Source: Bacteroidales bacterium SW299
Lineage (GTDB): Bacteria > Bacteroidota > Bacteroidia > Bacteroidales > Bacteroidaceae
Length of the DNA stretch: 64,000 bases
NCBI GenBank assembly: GCA_019550975.1
Contig: SDWH01000003.1
Coordinates: 175,421 to 239,420 of the forward strand
Reading direction: 5' to 3'
This document shows positions 1 through 7,633 of this stretch, in pieces. A program made the translations under genes and the position numbers. Under the pieces are notes generated by a model that made no database searches, was not told where the DNA came from, and saw only the letters and a list, made by a program, of their open reading frames with translations. Each line of letters begins with the position of its first letter. Position 1 is the first letter of the stretch.

Positions 1-1
1 G

Positions 2-625
2 GAAAAAGGGAAGCGGGTGATGGTCAAGCTTTCTCCGATGCTGGACATCTTTTCGGCATTGAGGGAACTGAAGCATGTGTGCGAAGTGCATGTGGTAGCT
101 GTTAATAACGAGTGCAAAGAACTGTTGATTATGCTTGAAAAGGGCACAGAGGCATGTTCTGATCCGGTTGTATGTTGTGAACAGGCTGTTGATAACTTTT
201 TATCCGAACCCTTCCGGTTTACTTATCCGGAGGAGAAAAAGGCCGATTGCCCGCTGGCAGTTTCTGTGGAAGAATACCTTTATGAACCGGGCGCTTCTTT
301 GATGAAAGCGGGTCCGTTCCGCCTGTTGGCGGAGCGTTACGGGCTCAGGAAGCTGCACCCCGACAGCCATCTGTATACCTCAGGGCGGCTTGTTGACTTC
401 CCCGGGCGCCGTTTCCGCGTGACCGGTGTTTCCGGTTTCGGGAAGAAAGAGCTGAAAGCGTTCCTTCACGGCGTGGACAAGGCGAATCTGACCGTCCGCA
501 ATTTCCCTGCTGCGGTGGCCGACCTGCGCAAGAGGCTAAAGCTCAGGGAAGGAGGGGATGTGTATCTTTTTGCCACTACGCTGGGGAATAACGAGAAGGT
601 TATAGTGAAGGGAATGAAGGCTTGA
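2..625 (+). CDS. Class I SAM-dependent methyltransferase with THUMP-like domain (C-terminal part only)
   Basis: The reading frame is open from base 2, before any start codon, so this is the C-terminal part of a gene that begins left of the window. The first visible residues (EKGKRVMVKLSPMLDI) fit the late Rossmann-fold strand of a predicted SAM-dependent methyltransferase common in Bacteroidetes. The rest (about residues 90-205) resembles the THUMP-like C-terminal domain of that family, with the segment RFRVTGVSGFGKKELKAFL. An in-frame GTG at 17 is an internal codon, not a start. The substrate is unknown, perhaps RNA given the THUMP-like fold. Family assignment is from memory of similar proteins; the methyltransferase motif I lies outside the window. 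Confidence 0.7.
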   Translation, partial: EKGKRVMVKLSPMLDIFSALRELKHVCEVHVVAVNNECKELLIMLEKGTEACSDPVVCCEQAVDNFLSEPFRFTYPEEKKADCPLAVSVEEYLYEPGASLMKAGPFRLLAERYGLRKLHPDSHLYTSGRLVDFPGRRFRVTGVSGFGKKELKAFLHGVDKANLTVRNFPAAVADLRKRLKLREGGDVYLFATTLGNNEKVIVKGMKA

Positions 626-681
626 GGGGGCGGAAGATTCCGCTCTCCGCCGTGAAAAGTTTGGACTGTCCCGTTTCATTC

Positions 682-768
682 TGTAAACCACACTGTGGTT
701 TGTACAAACAACGATGTGGTTTATAGAAACGACAATGTGGTTTATACAGTTCACAGTGTGGTTTGAAG
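682..768. repeat. Four-unit palindrome array, 21-bp period (ACCACA/TGTGGT family)
   Basis: The core TGTGG recurs at 694, 715, 736 and 757, exactly 21 bp apart. The first unit is a perfect 17-nt palindrome, AAACCACA-C-TGTGGTTT, followed by a 4-nt spacer. The other three keep the right arm and diverge in the left. It lies between the methyltransferase stop (625) and the promoter of the GH43 gene. A second array of the same family is at 37284-37366. Apart from this array and the promoter I see nothing in 626-971. Confidence 0.85.
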
Positions 769-906
769 TTTCTGTGGCGTTCCGTCGTTTTGCTCATAGG
801 GGAAGCCGGATGAATTTCACGGGTGACTGATTTTTTGTTCCTGTGCCATCAAACAGACTGAAAATTCTGATTTTGCCCGATTATTTATCGTTTTTTGAAT
901 GATTTG

Positions 907-939
907 TTTGTGTAGTTTGTACACTAATCCTTATCTTTG
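907..939 (+). promoter_or_regulatory. Bacteroidetes-type promoter of the glycosidase block
   Basis: TTTG at 907-910, a 21-bp spacer and TATCTTTG at 932-939 match the -33/-7 consensus. The predicted start is about 30 bp before the GH43 start codon at 972. Confidence 0.7.
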
Positions 940-971
940 CATCAGTCAAGTTAACATTTTAAGAACAGATT

Positions 972-2894
972 ATGAGAAACCGGATTTTGACTTTGCTCGC
1001 ATTTTTTTCGTTTGTTGCAAATGTGTCTTTTGCGTCTTCTGTCGAAGAAAAAGATTATGTGGCTTATCTCTTTACGTATTTCACGGGAAATCACATCAGT
1101 GAAGAGGCTGTTTGTTATGCCGTCAGCATGGACGGGTATTCGTATTGGGCGTTGAACGGAAACAAGCCTGTTATCGATTCTAAAGTTATCAGCTCTACGG
1201 GCGGCGTGCGTGATCCGCATATCCTGCGCTGTGAGGACGGAAAGACATTCTATATGGTTGTTACGGATATGGTGTCTGACAACGGATGGGATTCGAACCG
1301 TGCCATGGTGCTGTTGAAGTCGACCGACCTCGTAAACTGGTCGCATTCCATCATCAACATGCAGAAGCGGTATAAGGGGCAGGAGAAGCTGAAGCGCGTA
1401 TGGGCGCCCCAGACTATTTTCGACAGAGAAGCGGGGAAATATATGATTTATTGGTCGATGCAGTATGCCGGCGGGCCGGATGTTATCTATTATGCATACG
1501 CCAATGATGATTTTACTGATCTGATCGGCGAGCCGAAGCCTTTGTTCATTCCGGCGGACAAGAAATCGTGCATTGACGGGGACATTGTATACAAGGATGG
1601 AACCTATCATCTGTTTTACAAGACCGAAGGGCATGGAAACGGCATAAAGGTTGCAACCACCCGTTCGCTCGTTTCCGGAAAATGGAAAGAAAGCGCCGAC
1701 TACAAGCAGCAGACGAAAGAGGCGGTAGAGGGAGCCGGAACTTTCAAGCTGATCGGGCAGGACAAATACATCCTGATGTATGATGTGTATATGAAAGGCC
1801 AGTATCAGTTCACGGAAACTACTGATCTGGAGCACTTCAAGGTGATTGACCATGCGGTGAGCATGAACTTCCATCCGCGCCACGGAACGATTATCCCGAT
1901 TACGCGTGCCGAACTGCAGCGGATAACAGACAGATGGGGAAAGCCTGCCGAACTGGGCGAGCTGCCTCAGAACCCGGTTCTGCCCGGATTCCATGCAGAT
2001 CCGGAGATTCTTTATTCTCATCTTACCGGCAAATACTATATTTATTCCACTACCGACGGACAGCCCGGCTGGGGAGGGTGGTATTTCACCGCTTTCTCTT
2101 CGCCCGACATGAAGGACTGGAGCTATGAGGGAGTGGTGCTGGATCTGCGTTCTCCACAGGTTCCCTGGGCCAACGGAAATGCATGGGCGCCGGCCGCAGA
2201 AGAAAAGCTGATTGACGGAAAGTACAAATATTTCTTTTATTACAGCGGCAACCCGAACGACGGTTCCGGGAAACAGATCGGAGTTGCGGTGGCCGACAGT
2301 CCGGCCGGTCCGTTCAAGGATATGGGCAAGCCGATTGTCACGGAATCTCCCGCCGGGAAAGGGCAGCAGATAGACGTTGACGTGTTTACTGATCCGGTTT
2401 CCGGCAAATCTTATCTTTATTGGGGAAATGGCTATATGGCAGGAGCTGAACTGAATGCTGATATGGTTTCTCTGAAGAAGGAAACGGTGCGGGTGATGAC
2501 TCCCAAGGGCGGAACATTGAAGGACTATGAATACAGGGAGGCTCCTTATGTATTCTATCGGAAAGGAATCTATTACTTCATGTGGTCGGTGGATGATACG
2601 GGTTCGGCCAACTATCATGTGGCATACGGGACATCCGATTCGCCGTTAGGAAAGATTAAAGTGGCGGAAGATCCGATTGTCACCATACAGAATCCGGAAA
2701 AGGAAATCTATGGCCCGGCGCACAATGCTGTCATCTGCAAGCCGGGGACGGATGAGTGGTATATCGTTTATCATCGTATCAATAAAAACTATCTGGATAA
2801 AGACAAAGGCCCTGGTGTCCATCGGGAGGTTTGCATCGACCGGCTGGAGTTTAACGAGGACGGTACGCTTAAACGGGTACAGCTTACAGAATAA
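972..2894 (+). CDS. Double-domain family 43 glycoside hydrolase (secreted)
   Basis: The 640-residue protein starts with a signal peptide (about residues 1-22) and carries two GH43 five-bladed propellers. Domain 1 (about 28-320) shows the base motif VRDPH (Asp81), Asp202/204 in IDGDIVY and Glu253 in AVEGAG. Domain 2 (about 333-640) shows GFHADPE (Asp343), IDVDVF (Asp468/470) and YREAP (Glu523). Both therefore keep plausible base, pKa-modulating and acid residues. GH43 enzymes usually remove arabinofuranose or xylose from plant polysaccharides; the exact linkage cannot be read from sequence. It is followed 25 bp later by the GH51 gene and probably heads a transcript running into GH127. Confidence 0.85.
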   Translation: MRNRILTLLAFFSFVANVSFASSVEEKDYVAYLFTYFTGNHISEEAVCYAVSMDGYSYWALNGNKPVIDSKVISSTGGVRDPHILRCEDGKTFYMVVTDMVSDNGWDSNRAMVLLKSTDLVNWSHSIINMQKRYKGQEKLKRVWAPQTIFDREAGKYMIYWSMQYAGGPDVIYYAYANDDFTDLIGEPKPLFIPADKKSCIDGDIVYKDGTYHLFYKTEGHGNGIKVATTRSLVSGKWKESADYKQQTKEAVEGAGTFKLIGQDKYILMYDVYMKGQYQFTETTDLEHFKVIDHAVSMNFHPRHGTIIPITRAELQRITDRWGKPAELGELPQNPVLPGFHADPEILYSHLTGKYYIYSTTDGQPGWGGWYFTAFSSPDMKDWSYEGVVLDLRSPQVPWANGNAWAPAAEEKLIDGKYKYFFYYSGNPNDGSGKQIGVAVADSPAGPFKDMGKPIVTESPAGKGQQIDVDVFTDPVSGKSYLYWGNGYMAGAELNADMVSLKKETVRVMTPKGGTLKDYEYREAPYVFYRKGIYYFMWSVDDTGSANYHVAYGTSDSPLGKIKVAEDPIVTIQNPEKEIYGPAHNAVICKPGTDEWYIVYHRINKNYLDKDKGPGVHREVCIDRLEFNEDGTLKRVQLTE

Positions 2895-2919
2895 ATCTTA
2901 TGTCACTTAAAATCCTGAT

Positions 2920-5427
2920 ATGATGAAACATTTGGCATGTATCGCAGTTCTATGCGCATGTGCGGGAACTTTTCCTGTGTCGGCGCATGTCGGAGAGATT
3001 ATGAACGAACCGGACTCGGTCTTTCTGTTTTCGTACGCAACGGTTCCCGATGCCGGAAGAAGCGGCTTGAAGTTTGCGTGGAGTCCCGACGGCGAGAAAT
3101 GGCTCAGTGTCGGAAACGGATATGCTTACGTGAAGTGTGACTATGCGGCATGGGGTGCGGAGAAACGGATGGTGGATCCGGAGTTGCGCCGTGATGGTGA
3201 AGGCACGTGGCACTGCATTTGGCAGCTGAACGGGAACGGCAAGGAATTTGCCCATGCGGCTTCGGAAGACCTGCTTTCGTGGAAGCGGCAGACATATTTT
3301 ACAGACGATCAGTTCGGCCGGTATGTGTCGGACGGATGGACAAAGTTTCCTCAAAAGACAGTGCTGGTTGATGGATCCTCCGAGAGCGGAACGGTGCAGA
3401 AGGTGGCATGGAGCGATGTGGAAAGGTTGTCGATGTTTGCCGATCACCGGGCGTATCGGGCTCGTCTTCACGATGAACGGGCGGAACAGGACGGGACAAG
3501 GTTTGCCGGACTTCAGCCTGTGAATCTGAAGGTGAAGGTGCTGGAGGGACAGGCAAAGCCGATTAGTGACAAGTTGATCGGCGTGTTTTTTGAAGACATT
3601 AACTACGGAGCGGACGGCGGCTTGTATGCCGAACTGGTTCAGAACCGTGACTTCGAGTATGTTGCGGGGGAAAACGGCCGTGTAAAGGACTGGGGGCCTG
3701 CATACGCCTGGTCGGTTGAAGGGGCAGGAATGCAGATGTCCGTAAAAAGCGAACGTCCGATCCATGAAAACAACTCCCATTATCTGGCTTTAGATGTGGA
3801 ACATGCGGGAGCGTCGCTTGTGAATTCCGGCTTTGACGGTATGGTAATAAAGGAAGGCGAGAAATACGACTTCTCATTCTTTGGCAGAATGCAGGGAGGA
3901 AAAAGCGGGAAGCTGAGAGTCTGTTTGCGCGATGAAAGCGGGAATGTACTGGCGGATAAAACAGTGAGCGTTTCGTCGGGCGGCTGGAAGAAAAAGTCTG
4001 CAGTGCTTCGTGCTGAGGCTTCATCCGGCAAGGCTGTGCTGACTCTTTCTCCGTTGGCGGAGGGAAGCTACGAGCTGGATATGGTTTCTCTTTTTCCTCA
4101 GAATACGTTTAAGGGACATAAGAACGGATTGCGTGCGGACTTGGCGCAGGCGATAGCCGATCTGCATCCGCGCTTCGTCCGCTTCCCGGGAGGATGCGCT
4201 TCGCACGGACAGGGACTTGAAAACATTTACCGCTGGAAAAATACGGTCGGGCCATTGGAAAGCCGGAAGCCGATGAAGAACATTTGGGGGTATCATCAGA
4301 CAATGGGACTGGGCTATTTCGAGTATTTCCAGTTTTGTGAAGACATGGGGGCCGAGCCTTTGCCCGTACTGGCTGCCGGAGTTCCCTGCCAGAATTCGGC
4401 ATGTATTCCCGGCAAACTGTTGGGAGGAGGCCAGCAGGGAGGCATTCCGATGGATGAGATGGACGAATATGTGCAGGATATATTGGACCTGATTGATTAT
4501 GCGAACGCAGATCCGAAAAATAACAAATGGGCGAAGATGCGTGCCGAAGCGGGTCATCCGGAGCCTTTTGGCTTGAAGTATATCGGAATCGGAAATGAAG
4601 ACCAGATAACGGACGTGTTTGAAGAACGCTTTGCCATGATCTATAAGGCGATAAAGGAGAAACATCCCGAAATCACGGTGATCGGAACAGTAGGTCCGTT
4701 TTACGAAGGCACTGACTATGAGGAGGGATGGGATCTGGCCGACAGGCTGAAACTGCCGATGGTAGACGAACATTATTATAACACGCCGGGATGGTTCATC
4801 TATAACCAGAATTATTATGACGGATATGACCGCTCCGGGTCGAAGGTTTATCTGGGTGAATATGCCGCGCATCTGCCGGGACGTCCCAACAATATTGAAA
4901 CGGCTTTGGCTGAAGCGCTTTACCTGACCGCGGTGGAGCGGAACGGTGATATTGTCCGGATGACATCCTATGCCCCGTTGCTGGCAAAGGAAGGCTATAC
5001 GCAATGGAATCCGGATCTGATTTATTTCAACAACAGGGAGGTGAAGCCTACGGCAGGCTACTATACCCAACTCTTGTTCGGGCAGAACGCGGGAGATACT
5101 TATCTGCCTGTTGAATGTGCGGTTGACAATCAGAGAGAGGATGTCTGCAAGCGTATCGCGACATCTGTTGTCCGTGACAGCAGAACGGGAGATCTGATTG
5201 TGAAGATGGTGAATCTGCTTCCGGTTCCGGTCAAGGCCGACTTGGATTTGCCTTCCGGAACGAGCGACAGTTCAGCGTCGTTGCATGTGCTTTCCGGAAA
5301 ACCGGCCGACAAGAACGTGAAGCCTGTTTCCAGTTCTCTGGCTGTCGGAGAAGATCTTGCATACGAAATGCTGGCCTATTCTTTAAGCGTCTTTCGCATT
5401 TCTTCTGATTCTAGTAGTAACCGATAA
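2920..5427 (+). CDS. GH51 alpha-L-arabinofuranosidase with N-terminal GH43-like half propeller
   Basis: The 835-residue protein has a signal peptide (about 1-22). Residues about 205-830 form a GH51 enzyme that releases terminal alpha-L-arabinofuranose. The family landmarks are LIGVFFEDINYGADGGLYAE, the acid/base Glu560 in YIGIGNEDQ and the nucleophile Glu647 in YLGEYAAH. Residues about 30-165 are not part of GH51. They resemble one side of a GH43 propeller (MVDPELRRDG, then FAHAASEDLLSWKR) but are too short for a full domain. Two ATG codons stand in tandem (2920 and 2923); either could be the start. It lies between the GH43 and GH127 genes with gaps of 25 and 12 bp, so co-expression is likely. 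Confidence 0.88.
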   Translation: MMKHLACIAVLCACAGTFPVSAHVGEIMNEPDSVFLFSYATVPDAGRSGLKFAWSPDGEKWLSVGNGYAYVKCDYAAWGAEKRMVDPELRRDGEGTWHCIWQLNGNGKEFAHAASEDLLSWKRQTYFTDDQFGRYVSDGWTKFPQKTVLVDGSSESGTVQKVAWSDVERLSMFADHRAYRARLHDERAEQDGTRFAGLQPVNLKVKVLEGQAKPISDKLIGVFFEDINYGADGGLYAELVQNRDFEYVAGENGRVKDWGPAYAWSVEGAGMQMSVKSERPIHENNSHYLALDVEHAGASLVNSGFDGMVIKEGEKYDFSFFGRMQGGKSGKLRVCLRDESGNVLADKTVSVSSGGWKKKSAVLRAEASSGKAVLTLSPLAEGSYELDMVSLFPQNTFKGHKNGLRADLAQAIADLHPRFVRFPGGCASHGQGLENIYRWKNTVGPLESRKPMKNIWGYHQTMGLGYFEYFQFCEDMGAEPLPVLAAGVPCQNSACIPGKLLGGGQQGGIPMDEMDEYVQDILDLIDYANADPKNNKWAKMRAEAGHPEPFGLKYIGIGNEDQITDVFEERFAMIYKAIKEKHPEITVIGTVGPFYEGTDYEEGWDLADRLKLPMVDEHYYNTPGWFIYNQNYYDGYDRSGSKVYLGEYAAHLPGRPNNIETALAEALYLTAVERNGDIVRMTSYAPLLAKEGYTQWNPDLIYFNNREVKPTAGYYTQLLFGQNAGDTYLPVECAVDNQREDVCKRIATSVVRDSRTGDLIVKMVNLLPVPVKADLDLPSGTSDSSASLHVLSGKPADKNVKPVSSSLAVGEDLAYEMLAYSLSVFRISSDSSSNR

Positions 5428-5439
5428 AATCAACAGTTG

Positions 5440-7437
5440 ATGAAAACAGCAGTATTGTTCGTCGCCGGATTGCTTGCCGGATCCGGCACTATGGCTCAGC
5501 AGGTCGGATATCCTGTCACGCCGGTACCGTTCACCGCTACCCACGTGGACGGAGGATTTTGGAAACAGCGTCTTGACGCCTGCCGGGATGTAACCATTCC
5601 TTTGGCCTTCAGCAAGTGTGAAGAAACAGGGCGTTACGATAATTTCCTGAAGGCTCAGCATCCTTGCGATACCTTTTCGGTCGGAGGTTTTTCGTTTGAC
5701 GATACGGACGTCTATAAGACGATAGAAGGAGCGAGCTATCTGTTGCAGACTTATCCCGACAAGAAGCTGGAGAGTTATATCGACAGCGTGCTGCATATCG
5801 TGGCGGGAGCGCAGGAGCCCGACGGCTATCTGTATACCGCCCGCACGATGAATCCCAAGCATCCGCATCCGTGGGCCGGATCAAAGCGTTGGGAAAAGGT
5901 TGAAGAGCTGAGCCATGAGTTTTATAATCTCGGACACATGATTGAAGGGGCGGTGGCTCATTATCAGGCCACAGGCAAGCGGAATTTTCTTGACATAGCC
6001 ATCAAATATGCCGACTGTGTATGTAAGGCGATCGGGCCGGATAAAGGCCAGACGGTGCGCGTTCCGGGACATCAGATCGCTGAAATGGCTTTGGCGAAGC
6101 TGTATCTTGTGACCGGAAACAGGAAATACCTGGATGAGGCGAAATTCTTTCTCGACAAGCGGGGATATACATCGTGCAAGGATGCTTACAGCCAGGCGCA
6201 CAAGCCGGTAGTGCAGCAGGATGAAGCCGTAGGTCATGCTGTACGTGCCACTTACATGTATTCGGGAATGGCTGATGTGGCTGCTTTGACGGGGGATACT
6301 GCTTATGTTCATGCCATTGGCCGCATATGGGACAATATTGTGGGAAAGAAACTTTATCTGACCGGCGGAATCGGCGCTACGGCCAACGGGGAAGCTTTCG
6401 GCGGCAATTATGAACTGCCGAATGCTACAGCCTATTGTGAAACATGTGCAGCTATCGGAAACGTGTATGTAAATCACCGGCTGTTCCTTTTCCATGGTGA
6501 TGCTAAATATTATGATGTTCTCGAACGTTCGCTATATAACGGTGTGCTGTCGGGCATTTCGCTGGATGGAGGCAAATTCTTTTATCCTAATCCGCTGGAG
6601 TCTGCCGGAGGGTATGAACGGAAAGCCTGGTTCGGCTGTGCCTGCTGTCCGTCGAATCTTTGCCGTTTCCTTCCATCCGTTCCGGGGTATGTTTATGCAA
6701 CCCGCGGAGATAGTCTGTATGTTAATCTTTTTATGGAAGGGGTTTCGGAGATTCAAGTGGGCAAGTACAAGCTGGAACTCCGGCAGCAGACTGCTTATCC
6801 TTTTGAAGGGACTGTCAGGATGCAGCTTACAAAAGGGAAGGGTGATTTTGTTATGAAAGTGCGTATTCCGGGATGGGTACGTGGAGAAGTGGTTCCGAGC
6901 GACCTGTATCGTTTTGCCGATAAAAAAAAGACAGATTATTCTGTAAAGGTGAATGGAGAAACCGTAGACGGGGAACTGGAGAATGGTTATCTTGCAATAA
7001 GCAGACGCTGGAAGAAAGGAGATGTGGTTGAATTGTCTTTGGATATGACTCCCCGTTTGGTGGCGGCCAACGAGAAAGTTGCGGACGACCGCGGTAAGAT
7101 GGCGGTGGAACGTGGTCCGTTGGTATATTGTGCGGAATGGCCGGATAATGAAGATATTGATCTGTTCTCGGTGCTCTTGCCTCGTGAGGCTCAATTGGCG
7201 GTAACAGGCGAAAAGGCGCCCGGAGGGGCATGTGTGATTGCTGCCAAGGCTCAGCGGCTGTCGTACGATGCAGAGGGGAAACTGTGTACTTCTGACGTTA
7301 CATTGAAACTGATACCTTATTATTCGTGGGCAAATCGCGGGCAGGGAAAGATGATGGTTTGGCTTCCGGTAGAAGCCGGAGCGGTTCATCTTGGTCCGGC
7401 TTTGAGGATCGGAACCAACGAGTTTCTTGACAAATAA
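5440..7437 (+). CDS. GH127 beta-L-arabinofuranosidase (DUF1680 family)
   Basis: I start the gene at ATG 5440, because the preceding TTG (5437) is a poor start. The product has 665 residues with a short signal peptide ending near AQQ. It is a (alpha/alpha)6-barrel protein of the DUF1680/GH127 family. The zinc-thiolate active site of this family is visible: CETC (Glu334 and Cys336) and FGCACCPSN (Cys402 and Cys403), matching the Glu-Cys-Cys-Cys set of the characterised enzyme HypBA1, in which one Cys of the last pair is the nucleophile. The expected substrates are beta-L-arabinofuranosyl residues on plant glycoproteins or pectic side chains. It sits 12 bp after the GH51 gene. Confidence 0.87.
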   Translation: MKTAVLFVAGLLAGSGTMAQQVGYPVTPVPFTATHVDGGFWKQRLDACRDVTIPLAFSKCEETGRYDNFLKAQHPCDTFSVGGFSFDDTDVYKTIEGASYLLQTYPDKKLESYIDSVLHIVAGAQEPDGYLYTARTMNPKHPHPWAGSKRWEKVEELSHEFYNLGHMIEGAVAHYQATGKRNFLDIAIKYADCVCKAIGPDKGQTVRVPGHQIAEMALAKLYLVTGNRKYLDEAKFFLDKRGYTSCKDAYSQAHKPVVQQDEAVGHAVRATYMYSGMADVAALTGDTAYVHAIGRIWDNIVGKKLYLTGGIGATANGEAFGGNYELPNATAYCETCAAIGNVYVNHRLFLFHGDAKYYDVLERSLYNGVLSGISLDGGKFFYPNPLESAGGYERKAWFGCACCPSNLCRFLPSVPGYVYATRGDSLYVNLFMEGVSEIQVGKYKLELRQQTAYPFEGTVRMQLTKGKGDFVMKVRIPGWVRGEVVPSDLYRFADKKKTDYSVKVNGETVDGELENGYLAISRRWKKGDVVELSLDMTPRLVAANEKVADDRGKMAVERGPLVYCAEWPDNEDIDLFSVLLPREAQLAVTGEKAPGGACVIAAKAQRLSYDAEGKLCTSDVTLKLIPYYSWANRGQGKMMVWLPVEAGAVHLGPALRIGTNEFLDK

Positions 7438-7559
7438 GGACTTGCCATGCATTTGTTCGTTTAAATTGTTGGGTTGGACTGTACAAATGCTGGCAGGCTT
7501 TAGATCGCGGGAAAGCAAATATGACTTTTTTCCATTCCATGCTGACCGATTTATATATG

Positions 7560-7588
7560 TTGCGGTTTCCAAAAATGTCTTATATTTG
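7560..7588 (+). promoter_or_regulatory. Probable promoter of the GH35 gene
   Basis: TATATTTG at 7581-7588 fits the -7 box, with a weak TTG at 7560-7562 upstream. It lies 45 bp before the start codon, so the GH35 gene can be transcribed separately from the three genes before it. Confidence 0.55.
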
Positions 7589-7633
7589 CGAATTGTTTGA
7601 GTATTAACCTTTTGAAAAAAACAAGAGAATATC

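Noticed and set aside
951..2618. A 555-codon minus-strand frame opposite the GH43 gene
   Set aside because: The plus strand encodes a full GH43 enzyme with catalytic motifs; the antisense frame is a codon-bias shadow.
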